Source: Oscillospiraceae bacterium (GTDB lineage Bacteria; Bacillota; Clostridia; Oscillospirales; Acutalibacteraceae). From it: a stretch of 29,310 bases of DNA. Shown here piece after piece: positions 14,826 through 23,286 of the stretch. The translations under genes and the position numbers were made by a program. Positions within the stretch are counted from its first letter, which is position 1. Each line of letters starts with the position of its first letter. The DNA lies in contig CADBUK010000008.1 of assembly GCA_902797915.1 (NCBI GenBank), forward strand, positions 1 to 29,310. Direction: 5' to 3'. The notes under the pieces are model-generated. The model made no database searches, was not told the DNA's origin, and saw only the letters and a list, made by a program, of their open reading frames with translations.

Positions 14826-17621
14826 ATGGATTACAAAGAAACACTTAATATGATGAAAACGGAATTTCCGATGCGCGCCTCTCTCCCGCAGAGAGAGCCG
14901 GAAATTCTTAAAGGCTGGTATGATAATTCCCAGTACGAAAAGCTTATGGAGCATAATGAGGGCAAGCCCCTCTTCGTTCTGCACGACGGACCTCCGTACG
15001 CAAACGGCGATATTCATATCGGGCACGCGCTCAACAAAACGCTTAAAGATTTTATCGTAAGATACAAGAATATGACGGGCTTTAAATCCCCCTACGTTCC
15101 CGGCTGGGACACTCACGGTCTGCCGACGGAGCTCAAGGCAAGAAAGGAAGCCCACATTACTGCGGAAAGCAATATTTCCGATTTGGAGTTGCGTAAAATC
15201 TGCCGCGAAACCGCGCTTGGCTTTGTTGACATTCAGCGCGAAAGCTTTAAGCGCCTCGGCGCAATCGGCGAATGGGATAACCCCTATATCACTCTTACCA
15301 AGGATTTTGAGGAGGAGCAGATTAAGATTTTCGCCGCAATGGCTTCAAAGGGCTATATCTACAAGGGCTTAAAGCCTGTTTACTGGTGCGCCGACTGCAA
15401 CACCGCGCTTGCAGAGGCTGAAATCGAATATGCAGAGGATCCCTGCCATTCAATTTATGTTAAGTTTAACGTTACCGACGATTTGGGCAAGCTTACCGCA
15501 ATGGGCGCTGATTTAAGCAAAACCTATTTCGTTATCTGGACAACAACAACCTGGACCCTGCCCGCAAACGTTGCAATCTGCGTAGGTCCTAACTATGAGT
15601 ATTCTCTCTTTAAGAGCGGCGACGAATATTTTGTTATGGCAACCGATTTGGGCCCCGCCGCATTTGAGGCAAAGGGCGTAACCGATTACGAAACTATCGG
15701 CATTATCCGCGGCTCCGAGCTTGAATATATGAAATGCGCTCATCCGTTTATTGACCGCACCTCGCTTGTTATCGTGGGCGACCACGTTACTCTTGAAAGC
15801 GGTACGGGCTGCGTTCATACCGCTCCCGGCCACGGTGTTGAGGACTTTGTTGTATGTAAAAACTACCCCGAAATTCCCGTTGTGGTTCCCGTTGACAATA
15901 ACGGCGTTCTTACCGAGGAAGCGGGTCAGTTTGCAGGCCTTACCACCGAGGACGCAAACAAGCCGATTGCCGAGCATCTTGAGGCTACGGGAAATCTGTT
16001 TGCGCTTCAGAAAATTATCCACCAGTACCCGCACTGCTGGCGTTGCCATAAGCCCGTAATCTTCCGCGCTACTTCTCAGTGGTTCTGCTCCGTTGACGAT
16101 TTCAAGGAAGCGGCTGTAGAGGCGTCCGAGGAGGTTAAGTGGTTCCCCGAGTGGGGTAAGGACAGATTACAGTCAATGATTCGTGAGCGTGCCGACTGGT
16201 GCATTTCCCGCCAGAGAAAATGGGGCGTTCCTATTCCTGTTGTTTACTGCAAGGACTGCGGCAGGGAAATTATTGACAACGACGTTATGATGAAGGTTTC
16301 CCGCATTTTCGGCGAGGAGGGCTCGGACGCGTGGTATGCTCACGAGGCTGAATACTTCCTGCCCGACGGCTTTACCTGCCCGCATTGCGGCAAGGCAAGC
16401 GGTTTTGAAAAGGAAACCGATATTATGGACGTTTGGTTTGACTCAGGCTCAAGCCATCAGGCTGTGTGTGCAAAAAGGCCTTACCTCCGCCGCCCCGCAG
16501 ACGTTTATCTTGAGGGCGCGGACCAGTACAGAGGTTGGTTCCAGTCGTCGCTGTTAACCGCTGTTGCAGCAGGCGTCGGCGCACCGTACAGGCAGATTAT
16601 TACTCACGGCTGGACCGTTGACGGCGAGGGCAGAAAAATGAGTAAATCCCTTGGCAACGGTATTGCGCCGCAGGATATTATCAAGCAGTACGGCGCAGAT
16701 ATTCTTCGCCTTTGGGTTGCTTCTTCGGATTACCACGCCGATATTCGTATCAGCCCCGAAATCCTGAAGCAGCTTTCGGATAATTACAGAAAAATCAGAA
16801 ACACCGCGCGCTTCTGCCTCGGCAATCTGTATGATTTCAATCCTGACACGGATATGCTTTCAAACGACGAGCTTGAGGAGCTTGACAAGTATGCGCTTAT
16901 GAAGCTCGACGAGGTTATTACAATCGCGCGCGAAGCGTTTGAAACCTACGAGTACCACACCGCTGCTCATTCAATCCACAACTTCTGCGTTGTTGATATG
17001 AGTAACTTCTATTTCGACGTGCTCAAGGATAGGCTTTACACCTCGCTGCCTACCTCAAAAACACGCCGTGCGGCGCAGACCGTGCTTTACAAAATCCTTG
17101 ACAGCTTAACCCTGCTGTTAACTCCCATTCTTGCGTTTACCGCGGATGAAATCTGGAGCTTTATGCCGCACGATAAGTCAAGAAACACCGAATCCCCGCT
17201 GTTCAACGAAATCCCGACTGCCGATTTCATTGAAACCGACGAGGCATTTATGGACAAATGGGCAAGAATTCACGCCGTTCGCGTTGACGTTCAGAAGGCG
17301 CTTGAGCTTGCAAGAAATGAAAAGAAAATCGGTAAGTCGCTTGAGGCAAAGGTTATTCTCGGCGCAGACGGCGAGCTTTACGATTTCTTAAAGTCCGTTG
17401 AGGCTGAGCTGCCTGAAATCTTCATTACCTCCGCTGTTGAGGTTGTTAACGAGGCGCAGGGCTTCAAGGGCGAGGTTGACGGTTTAACCGTTGCCGTTGA
17501 GATTGCTCAGGGCGAAAAATGCGAGCGCTGCTGGAAATTCTCAACCACCGTAGGCTGTGACGCAAGCCACGCAACCCTTTGCGCAGACTGCGCCGCAGTG
17601 CTGAAGGAGCTTGGGTTATAA
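14826..17621 (+). CDS. ileS: Isoleucine-tRNA ligase
   Basis: IleRS charges tRNA-Ile with isoleucine. The 931 residues match the bacterial type with a C-terminal zinc domain. The HIGH motif is His64-Ile-Gly-His67 (NGDIHIGHALNKTLKDF), KMSKS lies at about 604-608, and the CP1 editing domain is present (TTTTWTLPANVA, GCVHTAPGHG). An internal zinc knuckle (YCKDCGREI ... CPHCG) and the C-terminal CERC ... CADC pair (Cys899/902 and 919/922) are intact. It follows divIVA as in many Gram-positive clusters. The 39-nt gap leaves no room for a T-box leader, so tRNA-Ile responsive control is not seen here. AGGCGAGG lies upstream of the ATG. Confidence 0.98.
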   Translation: MDYKETLNMMKTEFPMRASLPQREPEILKGWYDNSQYEKLMEHNEGKPLFVLHDGPPYANGDIHIGHALNKTLKDFIVRYKNMTGFKSPYVPGWDTHGLPTELKARKEAHITAESNISDLELRKICRETALGFVDIQRESFKRLGAIGEWDNPYITLTKDFEEEQIKIFAAMASKGYIYKGLKPVYWCADCNTALAEAEIEYAEDPCHSIYVKFNVTDDLGKLTAMGADLSKTYFVIWTTTTWTLPANVAICVGPNYEYSLFKSGDEYFVMATDLGPAAFEAKGVTDYETIGIIRGSELEYMKCAHPFIDRTSLVIVGDHVTLESGTGCVHTAPGHGVEDFVVCKNYPEIPVVVPVDNNGVLTEEAGQFAGLTTEDANKPIAEHLEATGNLFALQKIIHQYPHCWRCHKPVIFRATSQWFCSVDDFKEAAVEASEEVKWFPEWGKDRLQSMIRERADWCISRQRKWGVPIPVVYCKDCGREIIDNDVMMKVSRIFGEEGSDAWYAHEAEYFLPDGFTCPHCGKASGFEKETDIMDVWFDSGSSHQAVCAKRPYLRRPADVYLEGADQYRGWFQSSLLTAVAAGVGAPYRQIITHGWTVDGEGRKMSKSLGNGIAPQDIIKQYGADILRLWVASSDYHADIRISPEILKQLSDNYRKIRNTARFCLGNLYDFNPDTDMLSNDELEELDKYALMKLDEVITIAREAFETYEYHTAAHSIHNFCVVDMSNFYFDVLKDRLYTSLPTSKTRRAAQTVLYKILDSLTLLLTPILAFTADEIWSFMPHDKSRNTESPLFNEIPTADFIETDEAFMDKWARIHAVRVDVQKALELARNEKKIGKSLEAKVILGADGELYDFLKSVEAELPEIFITSAVEVVNEAQGFKGEVDGLTVAVEIAQGEKCERCWKFSTTVGCDASHATLCADCAAVLKELGL

Positions 17622-17631
17622 AAACAATAAC

Positions 17632-17652
17632 GGGACGCCGATTCGGCGTCCC
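17632..17652. terminator. 9-bp hairpin between ileS and lspA, no T-tract
   Basis: GGGACGCCG ATT CGGCGTCCC is a perfect, GC-rich stem with a 3-nt loop, 11 nt after the ileS stop. It is followed by CATACATC rather than T residues, so it is a poor intrinsic terminator. It may protect or process the mRNA between ileS and lspA, or attenuate partially. Confidence 0.5.
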
Positions 17653-17681
17653 ATACATCACACGATAAGGAGATGATTTTT

Positions 17682-18176
17682 TTGCACCTTAAGAAGCATA
17701 TCTGGGCAGGCGTTATGATTGCGTTAATCGTTGCGTTTGACCAGTTTACTAAATTTCTTGCAAAAAAATATCTCCTTGGCAATGAGCCCGTAACCTTTAT
17801 TAAAGGCGTGGTGCAGTTTAACTATGCCGAAAATAAGGGTATGGCGTTTTCAATGTTCGGCGGCGCAAGGTGGGTGTTCGTTGTGCTGACAACCGTTGTT
17901 TGCGTCGGCGCGCTTATTATGATGTTTAAAAACAAATTCCCTTCGCTCTGGGCTTACTGGAGCATAGGGGTTATCGTTGCAGGGGGTATCGGCAATCTGA
18001 TTGACCGCGTGCTTTACGGCTATGTAGTTGATTTTATTGAGCCCACCTTTGTTAATTTCGCAATCTTCAATATTGCGGACAGCGCCGTTACCCTCGGCAC
18101 AATTTCACTTATGGCATACCTTGTGCTTGACATTTTTAAAAAGGACGAAAAGCCCGCGGAGGAAAACGATGGTTAA
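17682..18176 (+). CDS. lspA: Lipoprotein signal peptidase (signal peptidase II)
   Basis: LspA cleaves the signal peptide of diacylglyceryl-modified prolipoproteins at the membrane. Four membrane helices are visible. The catalytic aspartates lie in GGIGNLIDRVLYGYVVDF and FNIADSAVTLG; NYAENKGMAFSM is the conserved N-terminal family motif. The longest frame starts at ATG 17673, but AAGGAG (17667-17672) abuts that codon with no spacer. TTG at 17682 has a 9-nt spacing and gives MHLKKHIWAG, so TTG is chosen (164 residues). The C-terminal Lys/Glu tail overlaps the next gene by 8 nt. Confidence 0.95.
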   Translation: MHLKKHIWAGVMIALIVAFDQFTKFLAKKYLLGNEPVTFIKGVVQFNYAENKGMAFSMFGGARWVFVVLTTVVCVGALIMMFKNKFPSLWAYWSIGVIVAGGIGNLIDRVLYGYVVDFIEPTFVNFAIFNIADSAVTLGTISLMAYLVLDIFKKDEKPAEENDG

Positions 18177-19098
18177 CACTGTTTTTCTTCCCGTTGAGGA
18201 GGCTGAAATCGGCACCCGTATTGATAAGTTCATAAGTGATAAAACGGAACGCTTTTCGCGTTCAGCCGCCGCCAAGCTGCTTGAAAGCGGGGCGGTAACC
18301 GTTAATGACAAGGCGGTAACGAAAAACTATAAATGCAAGGCGGGGGACAGGGTTGTAATTATCGTTCCCGAGGCTCAGCCGCTTGAGGTGCAGCCCGAAA
18401 ACATCCCGCTTGATATTGTTTATGAGGACAATGATTTGCTTGTGGTAAACAAGCCTAAGGGTATGGTTGTTCATCCCGCAGCGGGCAATTATGCGGGCAC
18501 GCTTGTTAACGCCCTGCTTTACCACTGCGGCGATTCCCTCAGCGGAATTAACGGGGTTATGCGCCCCGGCATTGTTCACAGAATTGACAAGGACACCTCG
18601 GGACTGTTAATTGTTGCTAAAAACGATTTGGCGCACGCGGGTCTTGCCCGTCAAATCAAAGAGCACTCCTTTGAACGTGCTTACGAATGCGTAGTGCACG
18701 GCAACATTAAGGAGGACGAGTTTACCGTTTCACAGCCCATCGGCAGAAATCCTAAGGACAGGAAAAAGATGGCGGTAACCTTTAAGAATTCCAAAAACGC
18801 CACCACGCACGTTAAGGTGCTGAAAAGGTACGGCGATTTTACGCACTGCCGCTGCACGCTTGAAACGGGGCGCACCCATCAGATAAGGGTGCATATGGCG
18901 TATATCGGCCATCCCGTTGCGGGCGATGAGGTTTACGGTCCCAAGAAAGTTCAGAAGGGGCTTAACGGCCAGTGCCTGCACGCCAAGCATATCGGCTTTG
19001 TTCATCCAAGGTCGGGGCTATGGCTTGAATTTGAAAGCGACTTGCCTGAGTATTTCACGGCATTTTTGAATAAACTTGAAAGCAAAACAGGAGGATGA
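18169..19098 (+). CDS. RluD/YlyB-type pseudouridine synthase
   Basis: A 309-residue pseudouridine synthase of the RluA/RluD group, acting on uridines in large-subunit rRNA or other RNA. An S4 RNA-binding domain covers about residues 13-75 (GTRIDKFISDKTERFSRSAAAKLLESG). The catalytic motif is GIVHRIDKDTSGLLIVAKND with the active-site Asp in RIDKDTSG; RTHQIRVHMAYIGHPV follows. In Bacillus ylyB stands directly after lspA, as here. The frame is open upstream to 18028, but ATG 18169, preceded by GGAGG and overlapping the lspA end by 8 nt, fits the family N-terminus. Substrate site cannot be read from sequence, so no symbol is given. Confidence 0.94.
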   Translation: MVNTVFLPVEEAEIGTRIDKFISDKTERFSRSAAAKLLESGAVTVNDKAVTKNYKCKAGDRVVIIVPEAQPLEVQPENIPLDIVYEDNDLLVVNKPKGMVVHPAAGNYAGTLVNALLYHCGDSLSGINGVMRPGIVHRIDKDTSGLLIVAKNDLAHAGLARQIKEHSFERAYECVVHGNIKEDEFTVSQPIGRNPKDRKKMAVTFKNSKNATTHVKVLKRYGDFTHCRCTLETGRTHQIRVHMAYIGHPVAGDEVYGPKKVQKGLNGQCLHAKHIGFVHPRSGLWLEFESDLPEYFTAFLNKLESKTGG

Positions 19099-19100
19099 GT

Positions 19101-19973
19101 ATGAGCAATACTTTTGAAAACTGGCTTGTGGTTTCCGATATTGACGGAACGCTTAATAATAAAATAAGAAGGCTTCCGAAGCGTAATTATGACGCTATCA
19201 AGGAGTTTACCGAAAAGGGCGGCAATTTTACGCTTGCTTCGGGCAGACTGACCTCAAGCCTTAAAAGAAACTATGACCGCGTAACGCCCAACCAGCCCGC
19301 TATCGTGCTTAACGGCGCGGGGCTTTACGATTTCGGCAAAAACGAAATGCTCTGGCGCTCCACCATCGGCAAGGAGGGTCAGGATTTTGTACGCAAGGTT
19401 TTGGAAAGCTATAACGAAGCTTTTAAAAGCCTTGACGTCGGCATTTATTTTGACGATTATGTTTACATCGTTAAGCAGGGTCTTTTGGGCAGATGGACTA
19501 TGAATATTGACAAGGCTCATTATGAAGTAACATCAATTGATGATGTTCCAACCGAGGGCTGGATGAAGGTTATTTTCTGGGGTCTGCCCGTCAACATCAA
19601 CTCCCTTCGCCGCCTTATTGACCGTTCGCCCATTAAAAACGAGGTTAACTTTATGGCGTCGTCGCTCTGGACTATGGAAATGCTTGCCAAGGACACCCAT
19701 AAGGGCACGGCAATAATGGAGCTTGCCAAAAGAATGGGCATTGAAAAAAGCCACGTTGCCGCAATCGGCGATTATTTTAACGACTGGGATATGCTGCAGA
19801 CCGTAGGTCTTCCCGCTTGTCCCGCGCAGGCGCCCAAGGCTATTCACGACCTTTGCTCATACGAAGCCTGCCACTGCAACGACGGCTGCGTTGCCGATTT
19901 GCTTGAATTCATTATGAGCGGCAAGGCAGAAAAAATGGTGCACCTCAAGCACCTCGCACGCGGTGATGAATAA
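19101..19973 (+). CDS. Cof-type HAD-IIB family phosphatase
   Basis: A 290-residue haloacid dehalogenase-superfamily hydrolase of the Cof/YidA type, which dephosphorylates sugar phosphates, nucleotides or flavin/PLP phosphates. Motif I is SDIDGTL (nucleophile Asp13, acid Asp15), motif II the Ser of LASGRL, and motif IV AIGDYFNDWDML. The C2-type cap lies between motifs II and III. Substrate is not predictable. The C-terminus has an unusual Cys/His-bearing stretch (SYEACHCNDGCVADL). Of two ATGs six bases apart, 19101 has AGGAGG at 19089-19094 with 6-nt spacing, while 19095 abuts it, so 19101 is preferred. It is the last gene of the long operon. Confidence 0.92.
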   Translation: MSNTFENWLVVSDIDGTLNNKIRRLPKRNYDAIKEFTEKGGNFTLASGRLTSSLKRNYDRVTPNQPAIVLNGAGLYDFGKNEMLWRSTIGKEGQDFVRKVLESYNEAFKSLDVGIYFDDYVYIVKQGLLGRWTMNIDKAHYEVTSIDDVPTEGWMKVIFWGLPVNINSLRRLIDRSPIKNEVNFMASSLWTMEMLAKDTHKGTAIMELAKRMGIEKSHVAAIGDYFNDWDMLQTVGLPACPAQAPKAIHDLCSYEACHCNDGCVADLLEFIMSGKAEKMVHLKHLARGDE

Positions 19974-19980
19974 AAAGCAA

Positions 19981-20014
19981 AAGGATTGAGAGAAAACCTC
20001 TCAATCCTTTTTTG
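19981..20014. terminator. Bidirectional intrinsic terminator between convergent genes
   Basis: A perfect 12-bp stem AAGGATTGAGAG / CTCTCAATCCTT (19981-19992 and 19998-20009), loop AAAAC, followed by a T-tract on the plus strand and preceded by an A-rich stretch. It closes the long rightward operon and the leftward gene that ends at 20016. Confidence 0.93.
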
Positions 20015-20015
20015 T

Positions 20016-22577
20016 TTAATCAACAATGTGAATATCCTGCGTGCAGCTGAATTCCATTCCGTTATATGTGGTTTTGATTGTTGCGGTATAATCGCCGACC
20101 GTGCCCCACTCAACGCCTTCAATGGTTACGTTATTGTAAGCATAAGGAATCATAATTTTATTGTTGTATGCAACAAGATAAAATTCCGTATTCCAAAGAA
20201 ACTGCCATTCCGTGAAACTTGTTTTATAATATGCACCTTTACTTATATCGTCATCCTCGCAGATAAACTGAATGGCGTTTTCATATCCATTGCTATATAC
20301 ATAAGCTTTAATCGGATTGTTAATTAACTCACATCCCGAATATAAGCGGTGGTCAAGCGAGAAACTAATATCGGCAAATACGCTGCCTATCGGTGATTTG
20401 CTTGTTAAGATTTCGGTTGAAGTTCCTGTTGGGGAGGTTTGATAGTAGCAGCCACTTATCATATCGTTAAGGTATATTTCCTCTGAACTGTTATCGGAGT
20501 AAGTTATCTTAAATTTTCTGTTGCCGAAATCGTAATTACCAAGCTCTTCAAGCTTGATATAAAGCAAATTATTCTCTCCGATAAACTCACATTCGGTTAT
20601 CTTCTTCACAAGCGGCAGAGCGTAGGGATATTGTGTGCCGTCAGTTAGCTCTGCATAGCATTTAACCCTGCCAAGGTCGCCGGGCTCCTTAACAAATCTG
20701 TGGGTTGCGTTCATTGTGTTTCCGTATGCATTTGAAAGCTCACCGTCACCCATACATTTTGCCCAGCCCTGTATGCGCGGCATTGACTTGCTTTCCTTGC
20801 CGTATTCAATTTCATATGGCAGCCTTGAGAGCGGCGCGTAGCCCTCGTCGCCATAAACAAAAATTGTGTATGAGGTCAGGTAAATGCCGTCCTTTGTATA
20901 AATATCAATGGTTTGATATCCTTCTTTATATGGGTCATATCCTGCATATTCTAAATCATAACAGCCTATTGAAACCGCATTAGTTGACCATTTTTCAAGG
21001 TAAGAAACTTTTACGGAAAAGTTGGAACCTTTCGTAATCTGGTTGTTTCCGTCAAACTGATTAGTAGATACGAGTTCGTTAAGTATGCTTTCAAACCGAG
21101 AACCCTCATCATAGCCGAACGGCTCACCTTTATAGTAAAGGAATTTAGGTCCTTGGGATGAGAAGATTGCGCCGGGCACGGTAATGGTCGCGCTCTTAAC
21201 GGTCAGCTTTGAGGCAACAACGGTGTATTGCGCCGTGGCGGAATGCTCTTTATACACAACGGTAAAGGTTCTTGGCGTATATAAAAGAGTGGAGGTGTTT
21301 AGGTTTATAATCTCAAATTCGTCTTTGTGTTCGCCGTAGGTTAAAAGCTCGCTCGTTTCATCCTCATAGTTTACACGTATATTGAAATTATCATCAAGTT
21401 TTTCATCTAATGCAAAGGTGTAATTATTAAAATCAAGGGAAATATCCGTTATACCGATTTCGGGCGTTTCCTCCTCGGGAGCGGTAACGATAATTGTGTA
21501 TGTGAAATCTGCCTTGTTTGAAATGCGCAGGGTTATTTCCTGTTCACCCAACTTTGTGAAATCAGGGTAGGTTTTTATAACGGCGTCAGAATGGGTGCGA
21601 TAATTTGAATACGTGCCGTCGGAATAAATCAGTCGAACGCTTAAGCCTGCGAGGCTCAAGGTCGTGTCCTCGGTGGTGTAAACCTGCTTCGTGGGCGGGG
21701 TGCCCTCAACTCCCGTAACAAATCTTTCCTCGCGCGCCGTGGTTTTGGTAAGCGTGATTTCAAAGCTTGCCTTTGCGCCCCTGTATTCAACAAGGATTTT
21801 TTGCGTGCCCTCAAGCGCCTTATTGTAGCCGCTAACGGTGCAGTCCTTTACGGGCACGGTTTTTGTTTTGTTTTCATTATATACTGCCGTAACGGTTAAG
21901 CCGTTAAGGTTGAGGCTTTCGCCCCAATAATATTGGGTTTTGAAATCATCTGCAAAGCTCAGTCGCAGCGCAACGGGGGCGCTCTCCTCCGGATTGCCCG
22001 CTTCGCCTTCCTCGGTGCTGCTTTTTACGGTTGCCGCCGCGGGCTGCGGTGCAATTTCCTCTGCGGCAGTTTTCTCTGCCGTTTCCTCGGGCGCGGCTTC
22101 TCCGATTTCGCCCTCATTCGTGACGTTGCTCAAATAAGCTGTTTCCTGCGGAGGGTCATTTTTGATAATGCCCCAGTCCTCAAGCGTTTCATAAACCGCT
22201 GTTCCGAGGTTTGAAAGCACGTTAATTCCTGTGGTTGCGGCAACTGCCGCATTGCTTCCCAGCGTAAGCGCGGCAACGGAAGCGGCGATGATTGCCGCGC
22301 GCGCGCCCTTGCTGAGTGAGGCAAAGCCTGTTTTTGATTTTGCCATATCTATAAGCCTTTCGCTTGAAACAAAGGGTATCAAAATTGCCGCGTTGGTTTT
22401 ATCTCCGCTTTCAGCGGAAAGCAGAATATTTGTGCATTCTTCTATCAGATTGCAGTCCATTTGTGAATCAGGCTTTTCAAGCTCTGCGTCAATCAGCACG
22501 TTAAGATACGCGGTTAGCTCGTCGTAAAAGCTGCTGTCATTAAGCATTTTTAAGATTGCCTGTTCGTTAAGCGTCAT
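20016..22577 (-). CDS. Putative anti-sigma-like membrane protein with Big_3/Ig-like ectodomain
   Basis: A protein of 853 residues. The N-terminal 90 residues look cytoplasmic and helical, with no HxxxCxxC zinc anti-sigma motif. One hydrophobic segment (about 93-115, AAIIAASVAALTLGS) follows basic residues KSK and KGAR, giving N-in topology. A Glu/Ala/Pro/Thr-rich linker covers about 145-200. At least three bacterial Ig-like modules follow (about 203-278, 283-364, 376-453); the first has the Big_3 pattern GESLNLNGLTVTAVYNENKT and EGTQKILVEYRG. The remaining 400 residues continue as beta-rich, Tyr-rich repeats. ATG 22577 has AAAGGGGTG (22585-22593) 7 nt upstream; GTG 22583 is too close. It overlaps the sigma gene by 11 nt. 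A role as sigma partner and extracellular sensor is inferred from position and topology, in analogy to RsgI-type proteins. Confidence 0.7.
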   Translation of the reverse strand: MTLNEQAILKMLNDSSFYDELTAYLNVLIDAELEKPDSQMDCNLIEECTNILLSAESGDKTNAAILIPFVSSERLIDMAKSKTGFASLSKGARAAIIAASVAALTLGSNAAVAATTGINVLSNLGTAVYETLEDWGIIKNDPPQETAYLSNVTNEGEIGEAAPEETAEKTAAEEIAPQPAAATVKSSTEEGEAGNPEESAPVALRLSFADDFKTQYYWGESLNLNGLTVTAVYNENKTKTVPVKDCTVSGYNKALEGTQKILVEYRGAKASFEITLTKTTAREERFVTGVEGTPPTKQVYTTEDTTLSLAGLSVRLIYSDGTYSNYRTHSDAVIKTYPDFTKLGEQEITLRISNKADFTYTIIVTAPEEETPEIGITDISLDFNNYTFALDEKLDDNFNIRVNYEDETSELLTYGEHKDEFEIINLNTSTLLYTPRTFTVVYKEHSATAQYTVVASKLTVKSATITVPGAIFSSQGPKFLYYKGEPFGYDEGSRFESILNELVSTNQFDGNNQITKGSNFSVKVSYLEKWSTNAVSIGCYDLEYAGYDPYKEGYQTIDIYTKDGIYLTSYTIFVYGDEGYAPLSRLPYEIEYGKESKSMPRIQGWAKCMGDGELSNAYGNTMNATHRFVKEPGDLGRVKCYAELTDGTQYPYALPLVKKITECEFIGENNLLYIKLEELGNYDFGNRKFKITYSDNSSEEIYLNDMISGCYYQTSPTGTSTEILTSKSPIGSVFADISFSLDHRLYSGCELINNPIKAYVYSNGYENAIQFICEDDDISKGAYYKTSFTEWQFLWNTEFYLVAYNNKIMIPYAYNNVTIEGVEWGTVGDYTATIKTTYNGMEFSCTQDIHIVD

Positions 22578-23109
22578 TTTCACACACCCCTTTCTCGTAG
22601 TTTTCTTTTATCTTTTCTCTCAGCCTTTGAAGCCGTTTTGCAGCCGCGGGCTTGCTTATTCCAAGCTGTGCGGCGGTTTCGTCAATGGTCAGTCCGTATA
22701 TGTATTTCAGTCTTAAAAGCTCTGTTTCATCCTCATTCAGCCCTTTTGAAATTCTTGCTATCAAAAGCGAGTAATCAAGCTCGTTATAAACCTTCTCCTG
22801 CTCATCAACTGCGGCTTCGTCTGAATCATCAAGAGAGATATTATGCTTGCGGTGCTTGCTGTTTTCCGATTGTGCCTTAAGCACCATCTTATCAGCAGTG
22901 CGATATAAAAAAGCTCTTGGGAATTCTATTTCCTTTTCGCCTTGCATTTTCTTGTAAAGCACAATAAAGGCATTTTGCATTGCATCCTCGGCAGCAGCGC
23001 TATCGCCGTTAAGCCTTGCAAGGCAAAATTTGTAAATTGCACTGTGAAAATCGGAATAAAGCTGTGTAAAATTATCCCTTATAGCCTTTTCCTTATCGCT
23101 TTTTTTCAT
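22567..23109 (-). CDS. ECF-type RNA polymerase sigma factor
   Basis: A 180-residue sigma-70 family protein with only regions 2 and 4. Region 2 is near residues 15-90 (AEDAMQNAFIVLYKKM, FPRAFLYRTADKMV). Region 4 has a clear helix-turn-helix (LLRLKYIYGLTIDETAAQLGISKPAAAKRLQRLREKI). These replace the housekeeping sigma at a small set of promoters. ATG 23109 has AAGGGGGTG (23116-23124) about 6 nt upstream; a GTG at 23118 lies within that site, so ATG is preferred. The 3' end overlaps the start of the large membrane protein, the usual arrangement for a sigma and its cognate anti-sigma. A candidate self-recognised promoter lies at 23157-23182. Confidence 0.92.
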   Translation of the reverse strand: MKKSDKEKAIRDNFTQLYSDFHSAIYKFCLARLNGDSAAAEDAMQNAFIVLYKKMQGEKEIEFPRAFLYRTADKMVLKAQSENSKHRKHNISLDDSDEAAVDEQEKVYNELDYSLLIARISKGLNEDETELLRLKYIYGLTIDETAAQLGISKPAAAKRLQRLREKIKENYEKGVCENDA

Positions 23110-23156
23110 ATCCCTCACCCCCTTGGGAGTCCCAAATTTTTAGTGCACTCATTAAG

Positions 23157-23182
23157 TAGTCCGCAGTTTTAGGAAAAAGTTG
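23157..23182 (-). promoter_or_regulatory. Candidate ECF-type promoter of the sigma operon
   Basis: On the minus strand CAACTTTTT (23174-23182) and CGGACTA (23157-23163) lie 15 nt apart measured from AAC to CGGA, resembling the AAC / CGT-type boxes of ECF sigma factors. It sits about 50 bp upstream of the sigma start, where an autoregulated promoter is expected. The match is by eye only. Confidence 0.35.
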
Positions 23183-23209
23183 ACATCTTTTGATATTATT
23201 ATTTGTAAT
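23180..23209 (+). promoter_or_regulatory. Sigma-A-type promoter for the DUF218 gene
   Basis: TTGACA at 23180-23185, an 18-bp spacer, and TGTAAT at 23204-23209 point toward the gene at 23287. The -35 box overlaps the candidate ECF -35 of the divergent sigma operon by 3 bp. Confidence 0.55.
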
Positions 23210-23286
23210 TTAAACCATTATAGCATATTCTTCGCCTTTACGGAAATGGCGTTTTATGGTAAAATAATCGCAAAGAGGTGATTGCC

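Noticed and set aside
15513..16049. 178-codon minus-strand frame opposite ileS
   Set aside because: It lies opposite the conserved editing domain of IleRS and has no recognisable features.
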